Origin: Gordonia namibiensis NBRC 108229
GTDB taxonomy: Bacteria; Actinomycetota; Actinomycetes; Mycobacteriales; Mycobacteriaceae
Assembly (NCBI RefSeq): GCF_000298235.1
Contig: NZ_BAHE01000002.1
Coordinates: forward strand, 1 to 64,000
DNA: 64,000 nucleotides
Direction of reading: 5' to 3'
Position 1 is the first letter of the stretch, and every line of letters begins with the position of its first letter. Of the stretch, positions 8,063 through 16,725 are shown piece after piece. The position numbers and the translations under genes are program-made. The notes below the pieces were generated by a model that worked only from the letters and a program-made list of their open reading frames with translations, had not been told where the DNA came from and did not search any database.

Positions 8063-9110
8063 CCACCGTCGGCAGAATGCTGCATGCTCCGCAGGCCGCG
8101 CATCCGGCCCGCTGGTCGGCGCCGGTCATGCCGATCAGGGTGAGATGGCTGGCGACTTCGCGGCTGATCTTCTCCACGATCGCCGGGTCCGGTGCCGACG
8201 CTTTGTCGACGTCGACCGCGAGCGTCCCCGCGTGAGGACGGAACGGCACGATGAACGGGTAGACACCCATGTCGGCGAGTTCCTTGGCGCCGGCGATCAT
8301 CTCGTCGGTGTCCTCGCCGAGTCCGACGAGCAGGTAGGTCGACACCTGGTTGCGCCCGAACACGCGCACGGCCTCGGTCCAGGCGGCGCGGTATTCGTCC
8401 ATCGGCACCGATGACTTGCCGGGCATCCACCGCCGCCGCACCTCGTCGTCGAGGGATTCGACGTGGATGCCGATCGCGTCGGCACCGGCCTCGCGTAGTT
8501 CGGTCAGGACGGCGAGGTCGGCGGGCGGTTCGCACTGGACCTGGATCGGCAGGTGGGGGACCGCGGCCTTGATTGCGCGGACACACCGCGCGAGGTGCCG
8601 GGCCCCGCGGTCGCGGCCATTGGTAGTGCCGGTGGTCATCACCATCTGGGTGATGCCGTCGAGTTCGACTGCGGCACGCGCGACCTCGGCCAGTTGCTCC
8701 GGCTTCTTCACCGCGATCGTCGACCCCGACCGCAGCGACTCCTCGATGGAACAGAACCGGCATCGCTCCGACTCGTCGTACCGGATGCACGTCTGGACCA
8801 CCGTGGTCGCCAGGACGTTGCGTCCGTGCAACCGTGCGATCTTCTCGTAGCTGACGCCGTCGGCGGTCTGCAGGTCGTAGAACCCGGGACGTCCGATCGC
8901 CTCGACCTCGATCCCGACGTCCACCCCGTCGTACAGGACGCGATCGCCGTCGAAGACGAACGGACTCTGCGGGTTCCGCGGGATCGCGGCATGCAGGCCG
9001 TCGACCATCAGGTGGCCATCGTCGCTCGGGCCGGCGCCACCGGTCCGCTGTACGGGCGGCTCGCCCCGAATCCCGAGCAGTGCCAGGTCAACTCGTGTGG
9101 ATACCGTCAT
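8055..9110 (-). CDS. nitD: MSMEG_0568-family radical SAM protein (nitD)
   Basis: A 351-residue radical SAM enzyme. The start at 9110 is decided by a good ribosome site (AGGAG, spacing 5). The cluster-binding region reads C-x8-C-x2-C (TCIRYDESERCRFCSIEE) rather than the textbook C-x3-C-x2-C. It is followed by VMTTGTTNGRD (the GGE-like region), IQVQCEPP and IGIHVESLDDEV. The C-terminus has a second Cys motif, GCAACGACS, which could hold another cluster. The family is defined by its place in the Nit1C cluster. The reaction is unknown. It lies 179 bp after nitH, and that gap contains a dispersed repeat. Confidence 0.88.
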   Translation of the reverse strand: MTVSTRVDLALLGIRGEPPVQRTGGAGPSDDGHLMVDGLHAAIPRNPQSPFVFDGDRVLYDGVDVGIEVEAIGRPGFYDLQTADGVSYEKIARLHGRNVLATTVVQTCIRYDESERCRFCSIEESLRSGSTIAVKKPEQLAEVARAAVELDGITQMVMTTGTTNGRDRGARHLARCVRAIKAAVPHLPIQVQCEPPADLAVLTELREAGADAIGIHVESLDDEVRRRWMPGKSSVPMDEYRAAWTEAVRVFGRNQVSTYLLVGLGEDTDEMIAGAKELADMGVYPFIVPFRPHAGTLAVDVDKASAPDPAIVEKISREVASHLTLIGMTGADQRAGCAACGACSILPTVGG

Positions 9111-9196
9111 GGGTACTCCTGGTTGGAATGTCAGTTTCACGTCTGCTGCCATCGGCGTACGTAGTGCCACTCTTGCTTCGGAGTGCGGCCAACTCC

Positions 9197-9247
9197 GCTC
9201 CCTGAGGTGCGAGGAGCGCCAGCGACGAGCCACGAAGGGCTGGCGAC
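9197..9247. repeat. Dispersed element copy between nitH and nitD
   Basis: GCTCCCTGAGGTGCGAGGAG is followed by CGCCAGCGACGAGCCACGAAGGGCTGGCGACC, matching the third copy of the tandem block at the left end of the window. It occupies the gap within the minus-strand operon. Confidence 0.85.
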
Positions 9248-9289
9248 CGCCACTCCAAAACCCGACCACCCGCACCCCACGCCACCCAC

Positions 9290-10576
9290 CTACTGCGCCG
9301 CCGCCAACCGCGGTCGGCCTTGGTCCAGAGCACCCACGATGTGCTCCGCCACGTACCGCGCGTCCCGGTCGATCCCGAGGAACCGCCCGGATCCCCAGGT
9401 GTGCATCCACGGCAGTCCGACCAAGCTCAGCCCGGGCACCTCGGTGATCCCGCGCGTCTGCATCGGGCGGCCCCCGCCGTCGAAGGCGCTCGCTTCAATC
9501 CATCGATATTCAGGCCGATACCCGATGGCCCAGATGATCGACGTGACGCCGTCCGCCGCAAGATCCAGTTCCGCAGGGTCGACATCCGGAGCCCAGACCG
9601 GCTCGTACCGAGAGGGTTCGGGCGCCTCGATCCCCAGCGAGTCGATATGCCGGTCGATGTCGCCGCAGATGGAGTTGTAGGTCGCGTCTGCCTTGTCCAG
9701 CGCGTCCGTGAGCGTCGGCGCGAACCGCAGCGTCGAGTCCTTGCCGTCGGTGAGCATCCCGTAGAGCCGCATGCCCTCGACGGCGAAGCGTCGTAGGTCG
9801 ATGTCGCGGCCACCATCGCGGCCGGTTACGTAGTGATTGGTCTTCTCCTGCGCGGCACGACCACCCGGATACTCCTGCGTCGGAGTGTCGTAGAGCCCCA
9901 TGTCCGACAGCCACGTCATGCAATCCCGGCCCCGGTAGAACCGTGCGACCCGCGGTGCGTTGCCGACCGCCAGATGCACCTGCCGACCGGCGAGATGCAG
10001 ATCCTCGGCGATCTGCGTCCCCGACTGTCCCGATCCGACGACCAGCACCGCACCCTCGGGCAGCTGCTCAGGATTGAAGTACTGCTCGGAGTGGATCTGA
10101 TGCACCGTCGGGTCGAGCGCCGACGCGAACGCCGGGATCACCGGCAGCGGATACCCGCCGGTCGCGATGACCGCCTGGTCGCACGTCACCGTGCGGACGC
10201 CGTCCGGACCGTCGAGGGTCAGCTCGAATCGATCGGCGTTCAACCGCTGCAGGCGGGTCACCCGAGTGTGCTCGACGAGCGGTGCGTCGAAGGTCTGCAA
10301 CCACCCCTTCAGCCACTCGACGACCTCGTCGCGAGTCATGAACCCGTCCGGATCGGGACCCTTGTACGCATACCCAGGCAGTCGACAATGCCAGTTGGGG
10401 GTCACGAGAGTGAAGTTGTCCCAACGCTTGTCGGCCCAGGCATGCACTGCGGTCTCGGCTTCGACGACGACGTGCTCGACGCCGGCCTGCCCGAGATACC
10501 AGCTGACCGAGAGCCCGGCCTGCCCGCCACCGACGACGACGACCGGTATGTGTGCCGGGGATTTGATTGCGCTCAT
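9290..10576 (-). CDS. nitH: MSMEG_0569-family flavin-dependent oxidoreductase (nitH)
   Basis: A 428-residue FAD/NAD(P)-binding protein of the flavin monooxygenase type. The FAD site VVVVGGGQAGLSVSWYLG lies at residues about 11-28 and the second dinucleotide site VVGSGQSGTQIAEDL near 170-185; IWAIGYRPEY marks the ATG-like C-terminal motif. The start at 10576 overlaps the nitG stop (ATGA). Family assignment rests on the sequence pattern and on the surrounding nitG, nitrilase and radical SAM genes. It probably oxidises a nitrogen-containing intermediate using NAD(P)H and O2, but the substrate is unknown. Confidence 0.88.
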   Translation of the reverse strand: MSAIKSPAHIPVVVVGGGQAGLSVSWYLGQAGVEHVVVEAETAVHAWADKRWDNFTLVTPNWHCRLPGYAYKGPDPDGFMTRDEVVEWLKGWLQTFDAPLVEHTRVTRLQRLNADRFELTLDGPDGVRTVTCDQAVIATGGYPLPVIPAFASALDPTVHQIHSEQYFNPEQLPEGAVLVVGSGQSGTQIAEDLHLAGRQVHLAVGNAPRVARFYRGRDCMTWLSDMGLYDTPTQEYPGGRAAQEKTNHYVTGRDGGRDIDLRRFAVEGMRLYGMLTDGKDSTLRFAPTLTDALDKADATYNSICGDIDRHIDSLGIEAPEPSRYEPVWAPDVDPAELDLAADGVTSIIWAIGYRPEYRWIEASAFDGGGRPMQTRGITEVPGLSLVGLPWMHTWGSGRFLGIDRDARYVAEHIVGALDQGRPRLAAAQ

Positions 10577-10929
10577 GAGTCCTTCTCTCCGCTGGTTGAG
10601 CCGGGATGGAGCGAAGCGACGACCGGTGTCGAAACCGTGTGCGCGGGCAGTGGCGGGTACATCGACACGACCTCGACCTCCGCCGAATCCGGATGTCGCG
10701 CAGCGTCGCTGACGATCGCCTCGGCGGACGCCGCCGCCGACGTACATGCGAACCCGTACTTGGCTCGCACTCGTGCGCTGGCTTCCTCGAGCGCGGTGGT
10801 CGCTCGCAACCGAAAGTCGTCGACCCTGTACGACCCCGGCGCGAGGTGATCGTGCAGGACGAGGCTGGGGGAGTAGTACTGGCGGAACAGCCCGTCGGGC
10901 CACCGCACTTGGACGGTCATCTCAGGCAT
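10573..10929 (-). CDS. nitG: MSMEG_0570-family nitrogen-starvation response protein (nitG) with repeat-derived tail
   Basis: A 118-residue protein. The start at 10929 (MPEM...VRWPDG) matches the usual family N-terminus and overlaps the nitrilase stop by 8 bp; an ATG at 10920 is possible. Conserved parts are RWPDGLFRQYYSPSLVLHDHL, the DFRLRATTALEEASARVRAKYGF helix and a short Cys-containing stretch. The last 20 or so residues (VSTPVVASLHPGSTSGEKDS) are translated from a copy of the dispersed repeat at 10591-10636 and are unlikely to be ancestral. The biochemical role of the family is unknown. Confidence 0.85.
   Translation of the reverse strand: MPEMTVQVRWPDGLFRQYYSPSLVLHDHLAPGSYRVDDFRLRATTALEEASARVRAKYGFACTSAAASAEAIVSDAARHPDSAEVEVVSMYPPLPAHTVSTPVVASLHPGSTSGEKDS
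10591..10636. repeat. Dispersed element copy inside the 3' end of nitG
   Basis: GCTGGTTGAGCCGGGATGGA followed by GCGAAGCGACGACCGGTGTCGAAACC matches the GGTTGAGTAGG...AGCGACGAGCCGTATCGAAACC form of the element at 11946-11993. It is read in frame as the nitG C-terminus. Confidence 0.75.
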
Positions 10930-11821
10930 GAGCGAGGTCCCGCCAGGCGAGGTCGTCGGCGTTCTCCGGTTCGGTGAGCAGGCCGTACTTCTCTGGTCGC
11001 CGGTCCCGCAGGTGGAACATCCCGGCGCGCATCGCGGTGAAGCTCTTGCAGATGTCCACCTCGGCGACCGCGAGTCCGCTGCCGAGAAGCGTGGTGTCGA
11101 GGATGTTGCCGCCCGGGTCGACGATCTTGGCGTTGCCCACATATCGCAACGACCCGAACGTCCCGCTCTGGTTCGACGCCACCCAGAACACCTGGTTCTC
11201 CAGAGCTCGCGCTGCGTCGAACAGATTGAACCGGTAGGTCCACCGGTCCTCCTGGAGGTTCTCCGCGGTCGCGGTGCGAGCCGCCGGCCACGCCGACAGG
11301 CTTGCGATGATCTCCGCTCCTTTCAATGCCATGATGCGTGCTGCTTCGGGAAAGGCCTTGTCGTAACAGATTTGGAGCCCGATGCGTCCGACTGGAGTGT
11401 CGAAGACCCCGTACCCGTCGCCCGACGAGTACGACATGTTCTCGCCCAGCGGCTGATGGACCTTCCGATAACTGCCGTAGATCCGATCGCCGTCGAGAAC
11501 AGCGGCCGCGTTGTAGCGGGTCTCGCCGTCCTCGCCGAGTTCGCAGAACCCGATCGCCACCACCAGGTCTCCGACGATGGACTGCACCCGCGCGATCTCG
11601 GGTCCGTCGAGGGAGATCGCCGGTGGCAGCGACCGTGCACTGTTCTTACGGGTGTCGCCGTGGTTGCCCAGCGACGACAGGTACCCGCCGATCGCCGCCT
11701 CCGGGAACACCAGGAAGTCGACGCCGCGTGCCCGCGCCTGAGCGACATATTCTTCGATCGTCGCGTAGTTCTGTTCGAGATCGCGGGTGAAGTTCGCCGC
11801 GACTGATCCGATGGTGGTCAT
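10922..11821 (-). CDS. nitC: Nit1C-type nitrilase (nitC)
   Basis: A 299-residue nitrilase with an intact Glu-Lys-Cys triad: Glu in VFPEAAIGGYLS, Lys in SYRKVHQPLGE and Cys in GLQICYDKAFPEAAR. It hydrolyses a nitrile, probably to acid and ammonia. The Nit1C branch in Pseudomonas fluorescens is required for growth on cyanide as nitrogen source, so HCN or a small cyanide adduct is a reasonable substrate (established for the family, inferred here). The start at 11821 begins at the normal first strand (IGSVAANFTRD). It is followed with overlap by nitG and preceded by nitB across a repeat-filled 175-bp gap. Confidence 0.92.
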   Translation of the reverse strand: MTTIGSVAANFTRDLEQNYATIEEYVAQARARGVDFLVFPEAAIGGYLSSLGNHGDTRKNSARSLPPAISLDGPEIARVQSIVGDLVVAIGFCELGEDGETRYNAAAVLDGDRIYGSYRKVHQPLGENMSYSSGDGYGVFDTPVGRIGLQICYDKAFPEAARIMALKGAEIIASLSAWPAARTATAENLQEDRWTYRFNLFDAARALENQVFWVASNQSGTFGSLRYVGNAKIVDPGGNILDTTLLGSGLAVAEVDICKSFTAMRAGMFHLRDRRPEKYGLLTEPENADDLAWRDLAHA

Positions 11822-11860
11822 AGGATGTCCCAGGGTCGGTGATGCGGAAAGTGTTGTCTC

Positions 11861-11995
11861 GCTGGTTGAGTGGGTTGAGGGGTTAGCGACGGGGCTCGCT
11901 CTGCTGGTTGAGTAGGCGAGGAGCGCTAGCGACGGGTTCTGCCCTGCTGGTTGAGTAGGCGAGGAGCGCTAGCGACGAGCCGTATCGAAACCAGC
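11861..11995. repeat. Three copies of the dispersed element between nitB and nitC
   Basis: GCTGGTTGAGTAGGCGAGGA-type copies begin near 11861, 11903 and 11946, about 42-43 bp apart. The last ends in CGTATCGAAACC one or two bases before the nitB stop codon. This form has the TTGAGTAG and CGTATCGAAA boxes from which the coding array in nitE-nitF appears to derive. Confidence 0.88.
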
Positions 11996-11996
11996 C

Positions 11997-12521
11997 TCAG
12001 ACCATGTAGGTCGAGTTGATGATCGCGCCCTTGCGTGCGTAATGGATGATCGCGTCCTGGACGTCGAGCGGGTGCGCCGGGATGACGCCCTCGATCAGGT
12101 CCTCTTCACGTCCGCCGTGCAACGCGAGGCCGAAGCGGCAGCAGAACACGGTGCCGCCTTCGGAGATGAAGGTCTCGAGTGCGTTGTTGATGTTCTGCTC
12201 GCCGGGGAATCCGGAGTCGCCGGTCGTCGGAAATCCGCGTGTGGCAAGGCAATTGATGGCGCCCGGCCCGTAGAAGTACATCGCGGACTCGAAGCCCTTG
12301 CGTAGTGCGCGGGTCGCCTGCAGGACCGCGACAAACGAGACCGACGACTCGTGCGCGATGCCGTGCACCAGCGTGAAGTACGTTTCGCCGTCCTCGGCCT
12401 GATAGTCCGGGAAGATCTTGGTGCCGCCGTAGATGTTGGACCCCTTCGGCAGCGAGGGGTGCGGGATCTCCGCGAGCGATGCGGCGATGTTCTCGGTGAT
12501 GGTTTCGTCGAAAGAGGGCAC
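11997..12521 (-). CDS. nitB: MSMEG_0572/Sll0783-family nitrogen-starvation response protein (nitB)
   Basis: A 174-residue protein. GTG at 12521 is chosen because AGGAG stands 5 bases upstream; the longer reading from 12590 adds Arg/His-rich residues without a ribosome site. Family features are GSNIYGGTKIFPDY, FTLVHGIAHESSVSFVAVLQATRAL, YFYGPGAINCLATRGFP and VFCCRFGLALHG. The pattern resembles DsrE/MTH1491-type proteins with a conserved Cys near the middle. The Synechocystis homologue Sll0783 is induced by nitrogen starvation and affects polyhydroxybutyrate formation. It is the first gene of the Nit1C string. Confidence 0.88.
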   Translation of the reverse strand: MPSFDETITENIAASLAEIPHPSLPKGSNIYGGTKIFPDYQAEDGETYFTLVHGIAHESSVSFVAVLQATRALRKGFESAMYFYGPGAINCLATRGFPTTGDSGFPGEQNINNALETFISEGGTVFCCRFGLALHGGREEDLIEGVIPAHPLDVQDAIIHYARKGAIINSTYMV

Positions 12522-12672
12522 AAGGACTCCTGGAATGGCGGGACGACGGCGCGCGTGGCGGCTCGGCGTGTGAGAATGCGGATCGGGCATCGTTGCCCAA
12601 GAGCGGCAGATCGGTAGGACTTCGATCTCATCGAGTAGCTGACTGCTACGTGAACCAGTTCACCCCGCGACG

Positions 12673-12689
12673 ATTACCGGGTGGTTACC
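12673..12689. promoter_or_regulatory. Candidate GlnR-type site upstream of nitB
   Basis: ATTACCGGGTGGTTACC contains two TTACC boxes with AC dinucleotides separated by 9 bp, the spacing described for GlnR half-sites in mycobacteria. It lies about 150 bp before the nitB start. Control by nitrogen limitation would fit the family. The motif is short and could be chance. Confidence 0.35.
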
Positions 12690-12788
12690 GCTGGAATAAA
12701 TGGAGGCGCGGTCGGCGTAACACGACGCACGACGGTGCCGGAGCCTCAACCGCTCGTCAGGACAGCGGGATGGTCCGGGCACTAAAAT

Positions 12789-12833
12789 GTCCGACGAACC
12801 GGTCGGGTCGGGGGTCTGACCGGTTCATCGGAC
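12789..12833. promoter_or_regulatory. 16-bp inverted repeat (15/16 match), 13-nt loop
   Basis: Arms at 12789-12804 (GTCCGACGAACCGGTC) and 12818-12833 pair with one mismatch. It sits between two divergent genes, so it is not an obvious terminator of either. On the minus strand it is followed by ATTTTAG. It could be a large operator or the terminator of an unseen small RNA. Confidence 0.45.
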
Positions 12834-13143
12834 GTAAGTCAGCATATCGTCTGTGTCTCCGCAGGTCGAGCGCGGGATCCGCAATTTTGTGACCTGTTTC
12901 TCACGGATTCCCGACTAATCCGACCTCTACGGCACCGTAACCAGCCGTGACGTCGTACGACCGGACTACATGGGCTCGACGACCCGGCTCCTCGATGTTC
13001 GTTTGACCTTGTGCTCGGACGCCGGGCGCAACGTCATACGGAATCGGGCACCGCGCCGCCCGGGCAGCACGCCTGGACCGCCGCCGCACCGCCTGCCGGC
13101 GGGCCGGCACGGGCCCTGGACCAGCGACGCCGCGCACCCCCGC

Positions 13144-13240
13144 CGGCCGACTAGCGACGGCCGAGCGGAGCGAGGACGCCGCCCACCCCTGCTGGCCGAG
13201 TAGCGACGACCGAGCGGAGCGAGGACGCCGCGTATCGAGG
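13144..13240. repeat. Two tandem copies of a related dispersed repeat
   Basis: GGCCGA.TAGCGACG.CCGAG with CGGAGCGAGGACGCCGC occurs twice in tandem, about 53 bp apart, the second copy ending in CGTATCGAGG. It is a diverged version of the element at 11861-11995 and lies just before the ZIP gene. Confidence 0.75.
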
Positions 13241-13273
13241 TCACCAACCACCGATCAGGCGCAAGCTGGATCC

Positions 13274-13960
13274 ATGCTCACCGCAATCCTCTACGGCCTG
13301 ATTACTGCGGTACCTATCGCGATCGGTGCTGCGATCGGTCTCCGCTGGGATCTCCCGGCGCGAGTCCTGGCGACGCTGATGGCGTTCGGCGCGGGCACGA
13401 TGATCGCCGCGGTCTCCACCGAGCTCTTCGAGCCGGCGTTCAAGCAAGCCGGCATCGGCCTCGCCGGGGTGGCGCTGTTCCTCGGCACCGCGGTCTACGT
13501 GATCGCCGACCACGTCGTCGAGACCAAACTCGGCTCCCGCGCCATCGGTCCGGCACTGATGCTCGGTGTCTTCCTCGACGGCGTTCCCGAGAACAGCGCG
13601 CTGGGTGTCTCTCTCACCGCTGGCGGCTCGCTCGTGCTGGTGGTGGCGATCGCCGTCGGCAACGTGCCCGAGGCGGTGAGCGGGGCGTCGTTGATGAGAC
13701 GCGAACACGACATGTCACTGCGCTACGCGCTCGTGATGTGGGTGGCCACCGCGGCGATCCTCATCGGCGTGACCGTCGGCGGTTACGCAGTCTCCGACGC
13801 CATCTCGCCGACCGCGGTCAGCATCGTCCAGGCCTTCGCCGGCGGCGCGACCCTCGGCGTCCTCGCCAACGGACTGATGCCGGAGGCCTACCGCGAAGGC
13901 GGCTGGTGGGTCGGCCTGGCCACTGCGGCCGGCTTCCTGCTCGCGTTCGTCCTGGGCTGA
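13274..13960 (+). CDS. ZIP-family metal transporter
   Basis: A 228-residue membrane protein with about eight hydrophobic segments. The diagnostic ZIP signatures are present: FLDGVPENSALGVSL, corresponding to the H-N/D-x-P-E metal site of segment IV with Asp in place of the first His, and VAIAVGNVPEAVSGASLM in segment V. GGATLGVLANGLMPEA lies near the end. It probably imports a divalent metal such as zinc. It ends 4 bp before the convergent hydrolase gene. Confidence 0.85.
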   Translation: MLTAILYGLITAVPIAIGAAIGLRWDLPARVLATLMAFGAGTMIAAVSTELFEPAFKQAGIGLAGVALFLGTAVYVIADHVVETKLGSRAIGPALMLGVFLDGVPENSALGVSLTAGGSLVLVVAIAVGNVPEAVSGASLMRREHDMSLRYALVMWVATAAILIGVTVGGYAVSDAISPTAVSIVQAFAGGATLGVLANGLMPEAYREGGWWVGLATAAGFLLAFVLG

Positions 13961-13964
13961 GGCG

Positions 13965-15080
13965 TCAGTGGGTCGGCGTCGCGTCCGGATCGCTCGCGAC
14001 GTGACCCTTCGCCAGGTCGTGCATCGCCCGGAAGACCCGCTTCGACGCCTCGGCCCACGGCATGAGGATCGGGAACACATGGAACATTCCGGGTTCCTCC
14101 ATCGCGCGCACGGGCACCTCGGAGTCCGCAAGCCGTTCCGCGAATTCCCGTATCCCGTCACGGAACATCTCGTCGGCGCCCCAGCAGACGAAGGTCGGCG
14201 GGAACCATTCCGGATTCGGTTCGGCATTGATCACCGACACCCGAGCGTCGTTGGGCTGCACCCCGTGCAGATAAGGCGTCACCGGGATGTTCCACGGCAG
14301 CACGTCGTACTGGGCGTTCTCGGTGATCGACGGATGGTCGAGGTCGAGATCGATCTCGGGGGAGAAGAGCGCCAGCGCACCGGGCTTCGGTAGACCCTGC
14401 TCGTGCAGGTGCGCAACCAGCGACGCCGCGAGCCCACCGCCGCCCGAGTCCCCGGCGACGATGATGTGGTCCGGGGTCACGCCACGTCCGAGGAGTGCCT
14501 GGTACACGTCAGCGGCGTCGAGAATGCCTGCGGGGAACGGGAATTCGGGTGCCATCCGGTAGTCGGCGATGAACACCTCAAAACCGGTGATCCGCACCAG
14601 CGACGACGCGAACGCCGAGTACATGATCGGCGACGTCCCGATGTACCCGCCGCCGTGCAGATACAGGATCGTCGCACCGATCTCCTGCTTGTCCTCGTCC
14701 TCGTCGACGTAGGCGTCGGAACTCGCCTTCGCACGACACCACAGACCGGGCACGCCACCAATGGTGTCGTCGGTGAGCTCGACGCCGTCGGTCAGTTCGA
14801 CGAACGGCGGCATCACGACGCGGCAGATGTCGTCGAGGATCTTCTCCATCGACCGGAACTCCTCGATCGGGAGCCCCATCGAGTAGCCCATGAACGCGCG
14901 GATCGACTGCCGGGTGACGGCCTGGCCGACGTTGTCGAGTAGCCCCGACGGCCCCGACCACGGCTTCTTGAACGGCACGCGAGCGAGTCCGCCGAGCATG
15001 CTCGACGCCAGTCCGACGACGGTCAGCGCCGTCAGGGGTCCCGACGCGGTCTCGACCTCGGGACGATCAGCCATCACCAT
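13965..15080 (-). CDS. HSL-type alpha/beta hydrolase (esterase/lipase)
   Basis: About 371 residues from ATG at 15080 (15074 also possible). The hormone-sensitive-lipase signature YLHGGGYIGTS provides the oxyanion hole, the nucleophile Ser is in AGDSGGGGLA, and the acid and base appear in the C-terminal part (CWGADEMF and MFHVFPIL). The N-terminal 80 or so residues resemble mycobacterial LipF/LipW-type caps. It should hydrolyse short- to medium-chain esters. It is transcribed towards the ZIP gene and divergently from jetA. Confidence 0.85.
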   Translation of the reverse strand: MVMADRPEVETASGPLTALTVVGLASSMLGGLARVPFKKPWSGPSGLLDNVGQAVTRQSIRAFMGYSMGLPIEEFRSMEKILDDICRVVMPPFVELTDGVELTDDTIGGVPGLWCRAKASSDAYVDEDEDKQEIGATILYLHGGGYIGTSPIMYSAFASSLVRITGFEVFIADYRMAPEFPFPAGILDAADVYQALLGRGVTPDHIIVAGDSGGGGLAASLVAHLHEQGLPKPGALALFSPEIDLDLDHPSITENAQYDVLPWNIPVTPYLHGVQPNDARVSVINAEPNPEWFPPTFVCWGADEMFRDGIREFAERLADSEVPVRAMEEPGMFHVFPILMPWAEASKRVFRAMHDLAKGHVASDPDATPTH

Positions 15081-15204
15081 GCCGCTCAGGGTAGCGAGGT
15101 GGGTCACCACCGGCTGCCGCACAACCACCGGACTGGGGTCCCGCCGGGCGGACGTGGCAGACTATCGCGGGTCCCGTAGTCCCCGAGAACCCCGTGAGGC
15201 GGCG

Positions 15205-16725
15205 ATGGAGATTTCTGCCTTCCCGGCTCAGCACGAGGTCGGGCGACCCGCCGTGCCGTTGGAATCGGCGCAGGTCACGCTGGGTGACGCCCTGGAGGCG
15301 AACCGCGCCCTGCAGAAGTCGGCAGCGGTCAAGCTGTTCGCGGCCACCAACTCGGCTCTCTACGTGACCTTGATGGAGCGTCACCTCGATTACGGCACAA
15401 AGATGTCGGAGGTCGAGCTGACGATGCGCCTCGAACGCGACCTCGCCGAACTCGACCTCACCGAGGATCAGCCCACCGGCCTCGAACTGGTCAAACTGTG
15501 GGCCCGTCAGGGCTGGCTGCACCGCGTCACCGACACCACCGACCCCGACGCCCCCAACCTGTGCCATCTGACCAGCGAGGCCCGCTCGGTCCTGGACTTC
15601 ATGCGCCGCCAGCGCCGCGAGGACTCCATCGCCACGGGCGGCTCGATCACCGGCATCGCCGCCGAACTCCGACGCGTCGCCGGGCAGGTCAGCAACGACC
15701 CCGAGACCATCCGCCTCGAGCTCGAGGCCCAGATGTCCGACCTCGACGCCGAGCTCGCCGACCTCGAAGCCGGCCGCCGCCCACCGGTCGACCTCCGCGT
15801 CGCCGAGGACTCCGCCCGCGCCATCGGCTACCAGATGGAGCAGATCATCTCCGACATCGGCCAGTACGGCACGATGCTCGACCGCATCACCACCGCCCTG
15901 CTCGACGACCCGGGCGACTCCGACCTCGCCTACCGCGACCGTCAGCGCCAGCTCTTCGACGACTACGAGGCCCTGCTGCAGTCGTCGCAGTCGGCGTCGT
16001 ACCAGGCGTTCAGCCAGATGATCCAGGACCCGGAGCGCCGCGCCCGCCTCAAGGCCGACATCGACACCATCATCGAGAACTTCCCCGGCATGGACGCCGG
16101 CCTGCGATCGGTCATGGACAACTTCTTCGGCCTGGTCACCCAGCAGATGGCCGAGGTCGGCCGCACCCGTCAGCGCTGTGCCCGTCGTATTCGACGGTTC
16201 GTTGCGTCGGGCACCCTCGAGCAGAGCCGCGGTCTGGCCCGTCAGCTCAACGACGCGCTCGCCACCGCCAACGATCTCCTCAAGACCTCCCTCGCGGACC
16301 GCCGCCTCGGCTACGAACTGCCGTTGGCCGCCCCGACCCTCAACTCGATCGGCCGCCTCGCCTTCGAGATCCGCGAACACGTCCCGCCCGCCCCGGCACT
16401 GCCTGCCGGTGGCGCCGACGCCGATCTGGCCGCGTTCGCGTCGATGACCGGGCAGGTCGACACTGTCGAACTCACCGAGACCGTCAACAAAGCCGTCGCC
16501 GCCGGCCCGGTCGCGCTCACCGACGTCATCGAAGGCCTCGACGAGGCGTACCTCGCGCACGTCATCGTGCTGTGGTCCTGGGCCCAAAAGCAGGCCGCGG
16601 CAGGGGAGAAGGTGCCGATGACCACCGTCCGCTTCCGGTCCCTCCTCGGGGAGGACCACGCCATCGAAGTCCCCGACCTGACCTTCACCGAACCTATTCC
16701 GACTGCGGAGGTCGACGCCGAATGA
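15205..16725 (+). CDS. jetA: JetA / MksF (DUF3375), Wadjet kleisin-like subunit
   Basis: A 506-residue, largely helical protein. The start at 15205 is chosen because GTGAGG precedes it and the text upstream belongs to the hydrolase promoter. It begins with a winged-helix-like segment ([37 protein letters not shown]), then a long coiled coil and the region [33 protein letters not shown] that is typical of DUF3375. JetA is the kleisin that bridges the SMC heads in Wadjet/MksBEF complexes, which restrict plasmids. It overlaps jetB by 4 bp (ATGA). Confidence 0.9.
   Translation: MEISAFPAQHEVGRPAVPLESAQVTLGDALEANRALQKSAAVKLFAATNSALYVTLMERHLDYGTKMSEVELTMRLERDLAELDLTEDQPTGLELVKLWARQGWLHRVTDTTDPDAPNLCHLTSEARSVLDFMRRQRREDSIATGGSITGIAAELRRVAGQVSNDPETIRLELEAQMSDLDAELADLEAGRRPPVDLRVAEDSARAIGYQMEQIISDIGQYGTMLDRITTALLDDPGDSDLAYRDRQRQLFDDYEALLQSSQSASYQAFSQMIQDPERRARLKADIDTIIENFPGMDAGLRSVMDNFFGLVTQQMAEVGRTRQRCARRIRRFVASGTLEQSRGLARQLNDALATANDLLKTSLADRRLGYELPLAAPTLNSIGRLAFEIREHVPPAPALPAGGADADLAAFASMTGQVDTVELTETVNKAVAAGPVALTDVIEGLDEAYLAHVIVLWSWAQKQAAAGEKVPMTTVRFRSLLGEDHAIEVPDLTFTEPIPTAEVDAE

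Larger units (their letters stand above)
12522..13273. other. 750-bp intergenic region upstream of nitB and the ZIP gene
   Basis: No convincing gene. It holds an AC-n9-AC site, a long inverted repeat, and two tandem copies of a repeat. The stretch around 12700-12870 is less GC-rich than the surrounding genes, as expected for a divergent promoter region. Confidence 0.6.

Noticed and set aside
12593-12892. Open frame upstream of nitB on the plus strand
   Set aside because: It covers the promoter region with the inverted repeat; composition is Arg-rich and no start signal is seen.
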